Below are positions 54,239-63,029 of a stretch of 64,000 nt of DNA, one piece after another (within the stretch, counting starts at the first letter, position 1; each line of letters opens with the position of its first letter). A program made the position numbers and the translations under genes. The notes below the pieces were generated by a model that saw nothing but the letters and a program-made list of their open reading frames with translations, was not told where the DNA came from and made no database searches. Source of the stretch: Demequina phytophila. Its GTDB lineage: Bacteria; Actinomycetota; Actinomycetes; Actinomycetales; Demequinaceae. The stretch covers positions 248,001-312,000 of the forward strand of contig NZ_BBLW01000002.1 in NCBI RefSeq assembly GCF_000971135.1, read 5' to 3'.

Positions 54239-56986
54239 ATGGCTACCCGCAAAGAGATCAAGCAGGAGGCCGTCGCGCGCGTCAGGGACGAGCGCGCGGC
54301 CAGCCAGGCGCGCCGCGACGAGCTGAAGGCGATGACGCCCGACGAGCGCACCGCCGCCAAGGCCGCCGACAGGACGGCCGCGAAGGAGGCGAAGGCGACC
54401 GCGAAGGAGGAGCGCGCGGAGGTGCGTTCCACCATGAGCCGTGCCCAGCGCCGCGAGCTCAAGCGCCGCGAGCGCGTGTACCGCAAGGTCAGCCACCGCC
54501 GTCGCCGCGCGATCGGGTGGGGCGTCACCGGCGTCGCCGTCATCGGCATCGGTGCCCTCGCTGCTCCGTATGTCGGAGGAATTGCGCGCGTCGCGTCGCT
54601 CAGCTTCACCGACGACACCCCCCAGGCGGCCGCCGCGCGCGAGGCCGCGCTCGGCGTCTCCGAGTCCATCTCGGACGAGGGCATGGTGCTGCTGAAGAAC
54701 GAGGGCGGCGCGCTGCCGCTGACCGGCGGCGTCAACGTGTTCTCGTTCTCCTCGTTCAACCTGCGGCTGGGCGGCGGCGGCTCCGGAGGCTCCAACACCG
54801 CGGGCGCTCCCACGCTCTACGAGGCGCTCGAGGCCCAGGGCGTCGAGTACAACACCGACCTCTACGCGACCATGGAGGACGCGGGCGCCGCTCACTCCGA
54901 GAGCTCGAGCAACGCGTTCGTGCAGATCGCCGGGGCGCTCACGGGCGCCGGAGGCGAGCACGAGCCCGCCCCCGACTACCTCACGGATGACGTCCTCGCT
55001 CAGGCGCAGACCTTCTCCGACACCGCGATCGTGGTGGTGGGCAACGACGGCGTCGAGGGCTCCGACATGACGCATGCCGACCTCCAGCTCACCGACGCGC
55101 AGCGCGAGCTGCTCGACAAGGTCACGGCGGTCCAGGACCACGTGATCGTGGTGGTGAACTCGGGCAACCAGATGGAGCTCGGCTTCCTCGACGAGTACCC
55201 CGAGATCACCGCCGCCGTGTGGATGGGCACCCCCGGACCCCAGGGTGCGACCTCGCTCGCGAAGGTGCTCACCGGCGAGGTCAACCCGTCCGGGCGTCTC
55301 ACCGACACCTACGCGTACGACATCGCGTCCGCGCCCGCCGTCGAGAACTTCGGCGACTACAACTACACCAACGTCAAGCGCGGCTTCCTCGACTACGAGG
55401 AGGGCATCTACGTCGGATACCGCTACTACGAGACCCGCTACGAGGGTGACGAGGCGGGCTACGAGGAGACGGTGCAGTTCCCGTTCGGATACGGCCTCAG
55501 CTACACGTCCTTCGACTGGGCCGCAGCCGAGCCCGTGATGACCGACGCGACCGTGTCCGTCGACGTGACCGTCACCAACGGGGGTGACGTCGCGGGCAAG
55601 GACGTGGTCCAGGTCTACTTCTCCGCGCCCTACACCGGCGACATCGAGAAGTCCTCGATCGAGCTCGCGGGCTACGCCAAGACCTCGCTCCTCGAGCCCG
55701 GTGCGTCCGAGACGGTGACCGTCGAGTTCGCGGTCCAGGACATGGCCTCCTGGGACACCGCCGCGGGCGGCGCGTACGTGCTCGAGGCCGGTGACTACGA
55801 GATCTCAGCGCGCTCCGACGTCCACTCGCCCGTCGCATCGTCCACCGTGACCGTCGCGAACGACGTCACGTTCGACGCGGACGCGGACACCGGCGTCGCC
55901 TACGAGAACCGCTTCGACTATGTCGAGGGTGACCTCACCTACCTGTCCCGCGCGGACTGGGACGGCACCTACCCGGCCGCACCCGACGGCAGCGAGCAGG
56001 CGTCCGACCAGGTGCTCGCCCTCATGGACCCGACGTACGAGCCTGCCCAGGGCGACGCGCCCACGTACGGCGCCGACAACGGTCTGATGCTGTCCGACAT
56101 GGTGGGCCTCGAGCACGACGACCCGCAATGGGACGCGTTCCTCGACCAGCTCACGCTCGACGAGCAGGTGGACCTGTTCTCCTACGGCGCGTACCAGTCG
56201 GTCGCGGTCGAGCGCCTGGGCGTCCCGTCGATCACCATGCTCGACAGCCCCGCGGGCCTCAACTCGCTGTTCTCGCCGCTCGACTCCGCGGCCTACCCGA
56301 CCGAGGTGGTCATCGCCTCGACGTGGAACGACGAGCTCGCGTACGCGTGGGGCGAGTCCGTGGGCAACGAGGCGAAGGCCTACGGCGTCGAGGTCTGGTA
56401 CGCCCCCGGCATGAACCTTCACCGCACCGCGCTGGGCGGTCGCGACTTCGAGTACTTCTCCGAGGACCCGCTCCTGACGGGCAAGATGGCCGCGGCCGTG
56501 GTGTCGGGCTCGCAGGACCAGGGCGTGCCCACCACCATCAAGCACTTCGTGCTCAACGACCAGGAGGTCAACGCGCGCACGGGCATCAACGTGTTCGCGT
56601 CCGAGCAGGCGCTGCGCGAGCTGTACCTGCAGCCCTTCGAGATCGCGGTCAAGGAGGCCGATGCGGCGGGCGCCATGAGCTCCTTCATCAACCTCGGCGG
56701 CAGCTGGGCCGGCGGCAACGAGGATCTCCTCGAGGAGGTGCTGCGCGGCGAGTGGGGCTTCGAGGGCTTCGTGTCCACCGACGCCGTGCTCGGCGGCTGG
56801 ATGGCTCCCGAGCTCGCCGCCCGCGGCGGCAACGACTGGATGCTCGCGGTGTTCCCGTCCGCGACCGTGAAGTCCACCAAGGCCGCGGTCGACGCGGACC
56901 CGGTGGGCATGGGTGAGGCGCTGCGCGAGCGCGTGCACAACATCCTGTTCACCGTCGCCGGCTCGAACGCGATGGACGCGTCCTAG
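54239..56986 (+). CDS. Membrane-anchored GH3 with permuted domain order
   Basis: A 915-residue protein. A basic, Ala/Lys-rich cytoplasmic coil (about 1-85) leads to one membrane segment (about 97-117). The GH3 alpha/beta sandwich comes first (SDEGMVLLKNEGGALPL near 145), then the fibronectin-like domain (about 440-540), and the TIM barrel last, with EYFSEDPLL near 740 and nucleophile D848 in VSTDAVLGG. This is the reverse of the usual order and of the neighbouring gene. Permuted GH3 enzymes are known in Ruminococcus and Butyrivibrio. Anchoring outside suggests it trims oligosaccharides at the surface. Confidence 0.88.
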   Translation: MATRKEIKQEAVARVRDERAASQARRDELKAMTPDERTAAKAADRTAAKEAKATAKEERAEVRSTMSRAQRRELKRRERVYRKVSHRRRRAIGWGVTGVAVIGIGALAAPYVGGIARVASLSFTDDTPQAAAAREAALGVSESISDEGMVLLKNEGGALPLTGGVNVFSFSSFNLRLGGGGSGGSNTAGAPTLYEALEAQGVEYNTDLYATMEDAGAAHSESSSNAFVQIAGALTGAGGEHEPAPDYLTDDVLAQAQTFSDTAIVVVGNDGVEGSDMTHADLQLTDAQRELLDKVTAVQDHVIVVVNSGNQMELGFLDEYPEITAAVWMGTPGPQGATSLAKVLTGEVNPSGRLTDTYAYDIASAPAVENFGDYNYTNVKRGFLDYEEGIYVGYRYYETRYEGDEAGYEETVQFPFGYGLSYTSFDWAAAEPVMTDATVSVDVTVTNGGDVAGKDVVQVYFSAPYTGDIEKSSIELAGYAKTSLLEPGASETVTVEFAVQDMASWDTAAGGAYVLEAGDYEISARSDVHSPVASSTVTVANDVTFDADADTGVAYENRFDYVEGDLTYLSRADWDGTYPAAPDGSEQASDQVLALMDPTYEPAQGDAPTYGADNGLMLSDMVGLEHDDPQWDAFLDQLTLDEQVDLFSYGAYQSVAVERLGVPSITMLDSPAGLNSLFSPLDSAAYPTEVVIASTWNDELAYAWGESVGNEAKAYGVEVWYAPGMNLHRTALGGRDFEYFSEDPLLTGKMAAAVVSGSQDQGVPTTIKHFVLNDQEVNARTGINVFASEQALRELYLQPFEIAVKEADAAGAMSSFINLGGSWAGGNEDLLEEVLRGEWGFEGFVSTDAVLGGWMAPELAARGGNDWMLAVFPSATVKSTKAAVDADPVGMGEALRERVHNILFTVAGSNAMDAS

Positions 56987-57000
56987 CAGGGCGCGCCGCC

Positions 57001-57047
57001 CGACCCGTATGGCGGACGGATCGCATATCCGTCCGCCATACGGGTCG
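57001..57047 (+). terminator. 21-bp perfect hairpin between GH3 and the esterase
   Basis: A perfect 21-bp inverted repeat, its left arm beginning CGACCCGTATGGCGGACGG, with a 5-nt loop and no U-tract. It begins 14 bp after the second GH3 stop and may set the ratio of upstream to downstream transcripts. Confidence 0.8.
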
Positions 57048-57114
57048 CCCTCCACCTGCATGCAGGATCGATCCCCGATCGATCCGAACCTTCTCAGCAC
57101 ACGAAAGGTCGACG

Positions 57115-58134
57115 ATGACCACGCTTGAGGCGCCGTCCAGTCCCGTCACTCCCGCGCCACGCCGCTGGCGCCGCCGTCTCGCGATCACCGGAGGCGTGCT
57201 GGGCGGGCTGGTGGTCGCGGCCGGGGCCGTCGGCTGGTACTTCGCCTACGCCCCCGCACCCGCGGAGCCGGAGCTCGATGCCACGGTCGAGCAGCGCTCG
57301 CTCACCGTCGACGGGATGGAGCGCACCTACACCGCGGTGGTGCCGTCGTCTCTCGCGGACGATGCGCCGCTGTGGGTCGCGCTGCACGGCTCACGGATGG
57401 ACGGCGCCGGCATGCGTGCCGCGGCCGGCTACCAGCTCGATGAACTCGCCGTCGAGCAGGGCTTCGTGGTGATCTATCCCGACGGCTACGAGGACACGTG
57501 GCACGACTGCCGGCCCGACACCGGCTACCCCGCGACCGCCGAGGGCATCGATGACGTCGCGTTCCTCGAGGCGCTCGTCTCCGAGGCGGCGAGCGCGTAC
57601 TCGCTCGACGCGTCGCGCGTGTACGGCGTGGGCTACTCCAACGGCTCCCACATGCTCTTCCGCATGGCCGCGGAGTCGCCCGGCACCCTCGCAGGCATCG
57701 AAGCGAACGCGGCGAACCTCCCCACCTCGGACAACTGGTCCTGCGAGGCCTGGACCGAGCCGATCCCGACCATCCTGGTCGAGGGCACGGGCGACCCGAT
57801 CAACCCGTTCGACGGCGGCCAGGCCGGTGCCTTCGGGCAGGACCTCGGCGCGGTGATGTCGGCCGCGGAGTCCGCGGCGGCGATCGCGACCATCAACGGT
57901 GTCGCGGGCGAGCCCGCCGAGTCCGTGGTCGGGGGCGAGCCGGGCGAGGCCGGCGCAGTCACGCTGACCGCCTACGGCGCCGGATCCGAGGCCCCGGTGC
58001 TGCTCTACACCGTCGCAGGCGGAGGCCACGGCGTGCCGAACCCCGCGACCCGCCTGCCGCGCATGATGGGCGGCACCACCGACGAGCTCAACGCGCCGGT
58101 GGAGGCGTGGGAGCTGTTCTCGAGCCTCGGCTGA
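57115..58134 (+). CDS. CE1/PHB-depolymerase-like esterase, membrane-anchored
   Basis: A 339-residue alpha/beta hydrolase. A membrane segment at about 22-43 anchors or exports it. LWVALHGSRMDG near 82 is the oxyanion region, the nucleophile is S175 in GYSNGSHM, and GGGHGVPN near 303 holds the catalytic His. The family includes feruloyl and acetyl-xylan esterases and LpqC. Next to GH3 and sulfatase genes, a role in removing ester groups from a polysaccharide is likely. ATG 57115 is preceded by GAAAGG. Confidence 0.85.
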   Translation: MTTLEAPSSPVTPAPRRWRRRLAITGGVLGGLVVAAGAVGWYFAYAPAPAEPELDATVEQRSLTVDGMERTYTAVVPSSLADDAPLWVALHGSRMDGAGMRAAAGYQLDELAVEQGFVVIYPDGYEDTWHDCRPDTGYPATAEGIDDVAFLEALVSEAASAYSLDASRVYGVGYSNGSHMLFRMAAESPGTLAGIEANAANLPTSDNWSCEAWTEPIPTILVEGTGDPINPFDGGQAGAFGQDLGAVMSAAESAAAIATINGVAGEPAESVVGGEPGEAGAVTLTAYGAGSEAPVLLYTVAGGGHGVPNPATRLPRMMGGTTDELNAPVEAWELFSSLG

Positions 58135-58181
58135 CGCGGTCGCGGTTGCACTGTTCACACCCCTCAACAAGAAGGACGACG

Positions 58182-59747
58182 ATGTCATCAGAACTTCCCC
58201 CGGAGACTGCCGAGACGGCGCCCGACGGCGCCACCACGGCCGACGCAGCGTTCGAGGAGCAGACCACGGTCGCTCCCCAGCAGAAGCGCGGCCGCGGCAA
58301 GCGCATCCTCAAGGCCACGGGCCTGACGCTCGCGCTGCCCGGCGCAGCCGTGGTGGCCGGCGGTGGCTACGTCGCGGTCAAGTCGCTCACCGCAAGCCCC
58401 GACAACTCTCCCGAGCACGAGGAGTCGAAGGCCGACTACCTCGACGCGCTCGCCGGCACCACCGCGTCGGGAGATGCGCCCAACGTGCTCCTCGTGTACT
58501 ACGACGACCTCGGATACGGGGACCTCGGGTTCATGGGCGACACGCCGATCAAGACACCGAACATCGACAAGCTGGCCGAGAACGGCGTGGTGCTCACCAA
58601 CTACCACTCGCCGTCCGCGGTCTGCACACCGTCGCGCGCGGCGATGCTGACGGGACGCCTCGCCCCGCGTGCGGCGGTGCCGGACGTGCTGTTCCCGAGC
58701 GACAACCCGCTGGCTGTCATGAACAAGATGAGCGGCTCGTTCGGGCTGACGCAGGCCGAGATCACCATGCCCGACGTCCTGCAGGCGGCCGGCTACCAGA
58801 CCGGGATGATCGGCAAGTGGCACATCGGCGACACCGAGGGCTCGCTGCCCAACGACTTCGGATTCGACACCTTCCTGGGCGCGCGCTATTCGAACGACAT
58901 GACCCCGTTCAAGATCTACCGCGACAACGACGTGGTGGTCGAGGAGGTGGACCAGACGAAGCTCGACGCGCTCTACACCGACGAGGCCGTGAAGTTCGTC
59001 GGCGACGCCGCGGAGAGCGACGACCCCTTCTTCCTGTACTTCGCCCACAACTTCCCGCACGAGCCGCTGTTCGCGGCTGAGGAGAACGAGGGCCGTTCCG
59101 ACGCCGGGCTGTACGGCGACATCGTGGAGGGCCTCGACGACGGTATCGGCCGGATTGTCGACGAGCTCGAGGCGACGGGCCAGCTCGACAACACCATCAT
59201 CATGATCACCAGCGACAACGGCCCGTGGTACCAGGGCGATGCGGGCGATCACCGCGGTCGGAAGGGCGTGATCAACGAAGGCGGCATGCTGGTTCCGTTC
59301 CTGGCGCATTGGCCCGCGGGCCTTGAGGGTGGGCAGACGCTGGACACGATGACGATGGGCACGGACATCCTGCCGACGCTCATGGACTGGCTGGACATCG
59401 ACGCACCCACGGATCGTGTGCTGGACGGCTCGAGCATGGCGCCGTTGCTGGCGGGCGAGGCGGACTCGGTGAGCGACTTCTACTACTACTACGCGGGCGA
59501 GAAGCTCATCGCCGTGAGCGACGGCCGGTACAAGTACTACACCGAGCACCCGTACCTCTACGGCACCAGCGATCTGTCCTTCTCGGTCGCACAGAAGAAG
59601 GGTCCGTGGCTGTTCGACCTTGCGACGGATCCGGCCGAGGCGTACGACGTCAGCGCCAAGCATCCCGAGGTTGTCGCGGAGCTCAAGGCGGAGCTCGAGC
59701 GCCGCGACGCCGAGATGGCCGAGAACCCGCGCGGCTGGGTCTCCTGA
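58182..59747 (+). CDS. Sulfatase (type I, Cys-type)
   Basis: A 521-residue arylsulfatase-fold enzyme. An N-terminal membrane segment (about 45-68) anchors it outside. The metal site YYDDLGYGD is near 108, and the modification site C148-T-P-S-R needs conversion of Cys to formylglycine. Family S1; candidates are polysaccharide sulfatases such as those on ulvan, fucoidan or carrageenan. The following gene encodes its probable maturase. The signal sequence has a Pro/Thr-rich N-terminus. Substrate cannot be given from the sequence. Confidence 0.92.
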   Translation: MSSELPPETAETAPDGATTADAAFEEQTTVAPQQKRGRGKRILKATGLTLALPGAAVVAGGGYVAVKSLTASPDNSPEHEESKADYLDALAGTTASGDAPNVLLVYYDDLGYGDLGFMGDTPIKTPNIDKLAENGVVLTNYHSPSAVCTPSRAAMLTGRLAPRAAVPDVLFPSDNPLAVMNKMSGSFGLTQAEITMPDVLQAAGYQTGMIGKWHIGDTEGSLPNDFGFDTFLGARYSNDMTPFKIYRDNDVVVEEVDQTKLDALYTDEAVKFVGDAAESDDPFFLYFAHNFPHEPLFAAEENEGRSDAGLYGDIVEGLDDGIGRIVDELEATGQLDNTIIMITSDNGPWYQGDAGDHRGRKGVINEGGMLVPFLAHWPAGLEGGQTLDTMTMGTDILPTLMDWLDIDAPTDRVLDGSSMAPLLAGEADSVSDFYYYYAGEKLIAVSDGRYKYYTEHPYLYGTSDLSFSVAQKKGPWLFDLATDPAEAYDVSAKHPEVVAELKAELERRDAEMAENPRGWVS

Positions 59748-59758
59748 CCCCAGCGTGA

Positions 59759-59798
59759 ACGATGCGGCCGTCCACGGCGACGTGGGCGGCCGCATCGT
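59759..59798 (+). terminator. Two-tier hairpin between sulfatase and maturase
   Basis: ACGATGCGGCCG pairs with CGGCCGCATCGT (12 bp), with an inner CCACG/CGTGG stem. Its outer arms contain the ACGATGC core of the window's 9-mer on both strands. It may attenuate transcription into the maturase gene so that less maturase than sulfatase is made. Confidence 0.7.
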
Positions 59799-59828
59799 CG
59801 CCCCCGACCGAACAGAAAGGATGAGGCG

Positions 59829-61109
59829 ATGACCACGAGCCCTCACGAGCCCACCCCGCGCCCCACCGTGGTCGCGGTGCCGGGCCTCGACCCCGTGACG
59901 GCCGGGGGAAGGCGGCGCCTCCCGTTCACCGTGCTCGCCAAGCCCACCGGGGCGGCCTGCAACCTCGACTGCACGTACTGCTTCTTCCTGTCGAAGGAGC
60001 TGCTGTACGACGGCGACGGCCAGCGCATGTCAGAGGCGGGACTCGACGCGTACCTAGCCAACCTGCTGCGCTCTCAGCCCGACGGCGACGTCGAGATCGC
60101 GTGGCAGGGCGGCGAACCGACGATGCGAGGCATCCCGTTCTTCCGGCGTGCGGTCGAGCTCGCGGAGCAACTGCGCCGGCCGAAGCAGACCGTCCGTCAC
60201 ACGTTGCAGACCAACGGCACGCTGCTGGACGATGCGTGGGGCGAGTTCCTCGCGACGAACGGCTTCCTCATCGGCCTGAGCATGGACGGCCCCGCGCACC
60301 TCCACGACGCGTATCGGGTCAACAAGGCCGGGCGTGCGACGCACGCGCAGGTCCTCCGGGGGCTTGACGTGCTGAAGCGCCACGGGGTCGAGTTCAACAT
60401 CCTGTGCACCGTGCACGCGGTCAACCAGGATCACGGTCTCGAGGTGTACCGGTACTTCCGTGACGAGCTCGGGGCGCGTCACCTGCAGTTCATCCCGATC
60501 GTCGAGCGCGTCACCCGCGAGCAGCTGCCCATCGCCGAGCAGGGCTGGAAGGACGGCAACGGGACGCGGATCCTCTACCGCCAGGAGGGTGACGCCGTCA
60601 CCTCGCGCAGTGTGGATCCCGCGGCGTGGGGCGAGTTCCTGGTGGCGGTGTTCGACGAGTGGGCGGCCAACGATATCGGCGAGGTATTCGTGCAGCACTT
60701 CGACGTGATGCTCGGCAACGCGCTCGGCCAGTACTCGATGTGTGTGCATGCCCCCGAGTGCGGCTCCGCGCTCGCGGTCGAGCACACGGGCGACGTGTAC
60801 TCGTGCGACCACTTCGTGGAGCCCGGTTATCTCCTGGGGAACGTGGGGGAGCGGTCGCTCCAGACGATGCTGCAGTCGCCTGCGCAGCGGGAGTTCGGGG
60901 CGGCGAAGCGGACGTCGTTGCCACGGCAATGCGTGGAGTGCCCCGTGCGATGGGCATGCCACGGCGGGTGCCCGAAGGACCGGTTCGACGTCTCGAGGGA
61001 TGGCGAGCCCGGGCTCAACCACCTGTGCGCCGGCTACTACCGCGCGTTCTCGCACGCCGAGCCGACCATCCGACGCATGGCCGAGCTGGTCGCGCCGACG
61101 CTGGGCTGA
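59829..61109 (+). CDS. Radical SAM anaerobic sulfatase maturase (anSME-like)
   Basis: A 426-residue radical SAM/SPASM enzyme. C44-x3-C48-x2-C51 (CNLDCTYC) binds the SAM cluster; QGGEPTMRG follows near 95, and the C-terminal SPASM Cys (CVHAPECGSALAVEHTGDVYSCD near 305; CVECPVRWACHGGCPKD near 368) bind two auxiliary clusters. It oxidises the active-site Cys of sulfatases to formylglycine without O2. The preceding sulfatase is its obvious substrate. Its oxygen-independent chemistry fits the ferredoxin enzymes elsewhere in the window. Confidence 0.92.
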   Translation: MTTSPHEPTPRPTVVAVPGLDPVTAGGRRRLPFTVLAKPTGAACNLDCTYCFFLSKELLYDGDGQRMSEAGLDAYLANLLRSQPDGDVEIAWQGGEPTMRGIPFFRRAVELAEQLRRPKQTVRHTLQTNGTLLDDAWGEFLATNGFLIGLSMDGPAHLHDAYRVNKAGRATHAQVLRGLDVLKRHGVEFNILCTVHAVNQDHGLEVYRYFRDELGARHLQFIPIVERVTREQLPIAEQGWKDGNGTRILYRQEGDAVTSRSVDPAAWGEFLVAVFDEWAANDIGEVFVQHFDVMLGNALGQYSMCVHAPECGSALAVEHTGDVYSCDHFVEPGYLLGNVGERSLQTMLQSPAQREFGAAKRTSLPRQCVECPVRWACHGGCPKDRFDVSRDGEPGLNHLCAGYYRAFSHAEPTIRRMAELVAPTLG

Positions 61110-61128
61110 CGCGACGTCCGCGCAAGCG

Positions 61129-61962
61129 TCAGACTTCCTGCGAGAACCCGACCCGCCGCTCGCTCTCCGCCCAGAGCGCGTCGGCGAGCGCCGCATCGTC
61201 CATCTGTGGGTGACGCTTGCGAGGGAGGGCCCGGCGTTCGGTGTAGGTCTCGCCGGAGCGCGCCGCCGTGCTCTCCATCGCCCAGGTGAGGTTCGCGGCG
61301 CCGTCCTCCGGGGTCTTCAGGAACAGCGCGAGCGGACCCTTGTAGAAGAGCTTCATCGACGTGGTGCCGGTGTCCTTCGCGAAGTTCGACGCGACGTCGC
61401 CCGGGTAGATCGCGACCGCGCGCACGCCGTCGCCGCCGAAGCGTCCGTGCAGCGACCGGGCGAACAGCATGGTCGCGAACTTCGCGTTCCCGTAGGCCGT
61501 GGTCGGCTTGTACGAACGTGCCGAGTCGAGGTCCATCAGGTCGAGGCGGCCGTACTTGTCCGCCGCGGCGCTCGCGGTGTTCACCACGGTCCCGCGCGCG
61601 GCGACCACCAGGTCGAGCAGCAGGTTCGTGAGGAGGAAGCCGGCGAGGTGGTTCACCTGCAGGGTGCGCTCGTTGCCGTCGACGGTCACGGCCCGCTGCG
61701 CGAAGATCCCGCCGGCGTTGTTGGCGAGCACGTCGAGACGGTCGGTCCGCTCGCGCACCCAGCCCGCCAGCGCGCGTACGTCGTCCAGGCGCGCGAAGTC
61801 CGCGGGGCAGGCTTCGCCGCCCGTCGACGCTGCGACCGCCGCGAGCTTGGCGGGGGAGCGGCCGGTGAGGAGCACGCGGTCGCCGCGCTCCGCGAGGGCC
61901 CGCGCCGTCGCCGCCCCGATCCCGTCGGATGCGCCGGTGACGAGGATGGTGCGCTGCGTCAA
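61129..61962 (-). CDS. Short-chain dehydrogenase/reductase
   Basis: A 277-residue SDR with TGASDGIGAA near 9, NNAGG near 85 and a catalytic YKPTTAYGNAK stretch near 153; the GNAK replaces the more common SAK. NADP preference is suggested by the GRSP motif after strand 2. The substrate is unknown. It is convergent with the maturase gene and 45 bp after an aldo/keto reductase gene on the same strand. Confidence 0.85.
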   Translation of the reverse strand: MTQRTILVTGASDGIGAATARALAERGDRVLLTGRSPAKLAAVAASTGGEACPADFARLDDVRALAGWVRERTDRLDVLANNAGGIFAQRAVTVDGNERTLQVNHLAGFLLTNLLLDLVVAARGTVVNTASAAADKYGRLDLMDLDSARSYKPTTAYGNAKFATMLFARSLHGRFGGDGVRAVAIYPGDVASNFAKDTGTTSMKLFYKGPLALFLKTPEDGAANLTWAMESTAARSGETYTERRALPRKRHPQMDDAALADALWAESERRVGFSQEV

Positions 61963-62007
61963 GGTCTCCTCCAGAGGTGCGCGTGAATCGTACCGAGGAG
62001 GAGCGCC

Positions 62008-62979
62008 TCAGTAGCCGCGCGGCTCCCGCGCCTGGTACGGCGCCTCGAGCGCCTCGACCTCCGCCTCGGTGAGCTCGATGTCCAGCGCCGCGACGGCATC
62101 GGGAAGGTGATGCGGCTTGGTGGCGCCCACGATCGGCGCACTCACCACCGGGTTGCGCAGCACCCACGCGAGCGCGACCTGCGACATGGGGACCGCACGC
62201 TCAGCCGCGATCCGCTCGACCGCGTCCACCACGCCCTGGTCCGCGTCCATGAACGTCGCGTCCGCGACCGGGTCGTTCCCCGCGCGCGAGGTCTGCGTGC
62301 CCCACGGCCTCGCGACCCGGCCCTTCGCGAGCGGCGAGTAGGGGATCGCGCCCACGCCCTGGTGCGCGAGAAGGCCGAGCATCTCCCGCTCCTCCTCGCG
62401 ATACAGCAGCGAGTACTGGTCCTGCATCGACACGAACCGCGTCCACCCGCCCAGGTCCGCCGCGTGCTGCATGGTCGCGAACTGCCAAGCGTGCATCGCC
62501 GAGGCGCCGATGTACCTCGCCTTTCCCGCCGTCACCACGTCGTGGAGCGCCTCCATGGTCTCCTCGATGGGCGTCGTGGGGTCGAAGCGGTGGATCTGAT
62601 AGAGGTCCACGTAGTCGGTGCCCAGACGCGTGAGCGACGCGTCGATCTGCTCCATCACGGCCTTGCGGGACAGGCCCTGACCGCCGGGACCGTCGTGCAT
62701 CCGGAAGTGCAGCTTGGTCGCGAGCACTATCTCCTCGCGCGTGCTGAACTCGCGCAGCGCGCGCCCGGTGAGCTCCTCGCTCACGCCCTCCGAGTAGACG
62801 TTGGCGGTGTCCCAGAACGTGATGCCGAGCTCGACGGCCTGCCGGTAGAACGGCGCGGCCTCCTCCCACGCGAAGGCGCCCCACTGCGGCACCTGTGAGG
62901 TCGGGCTGCCGTAGGTCATGGTCCCCAGCGCGAGGCGAGGGATGCGGAGCCCGGAGGCTCCGAGGCGGGTGTACTTCAT
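62008..62979 (-). CDS. Aldo/keto reductase
   Basis: A 323-residue AKR. FWDTANVYSEG near 50 (catalytic Asp and Tyr), a Lys near 80 (ATKLHFRM) and HRFDPTTP near 130 give the catalytic tetrad region. The KYTRLGASGLRIPRLALGTMTYGS start fixes ATG 62979. It resembles the YajO/IolS group acting on sugars and aldehydes. NADPH binding is suggested by the C-terminal IPxxG-like segment. Confidence 0.9.
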   Translation of the reverse strand: MKYTRLGASGLRIPRLALGTMTYGSPTSQVPQWGAFAWEEAAPFYRQAVELGITFWDTANVYSEGVSEELTGRALREFSTREEIVLATKLHFRMHDGPGGQGLSRKAVMEQIDASLTRLGTDYVDLYQIHRFDPTTPIEETMEALHDVVTAGKARYIGASAMHAWQFATMQHAADLGGWTRFVSMQDQYSLLYREEEREMLGLLAHQGVGAIPYSPLAKGRVARPWGTQTSRAGNDPVADATFMDADQGVVDAVERIAAERAVPMSQVALAWVLRNPVVSAPIVGATKPHHLPDAVAALDIELTEAEVEALEAPYQAREPRGY

Positions 62980-63029
62980 CTTCTGCTCCTTTGCGAGGGA
63001 CGATGCGGTGGCTGGGTGGGCGACGAGGC

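Noticed and set aside
54217-55141. Minus-strand frames opposite the permuted GH3
   Set aside because: Low-complexity composition; the + strand GH3 motifs are unambiguous.
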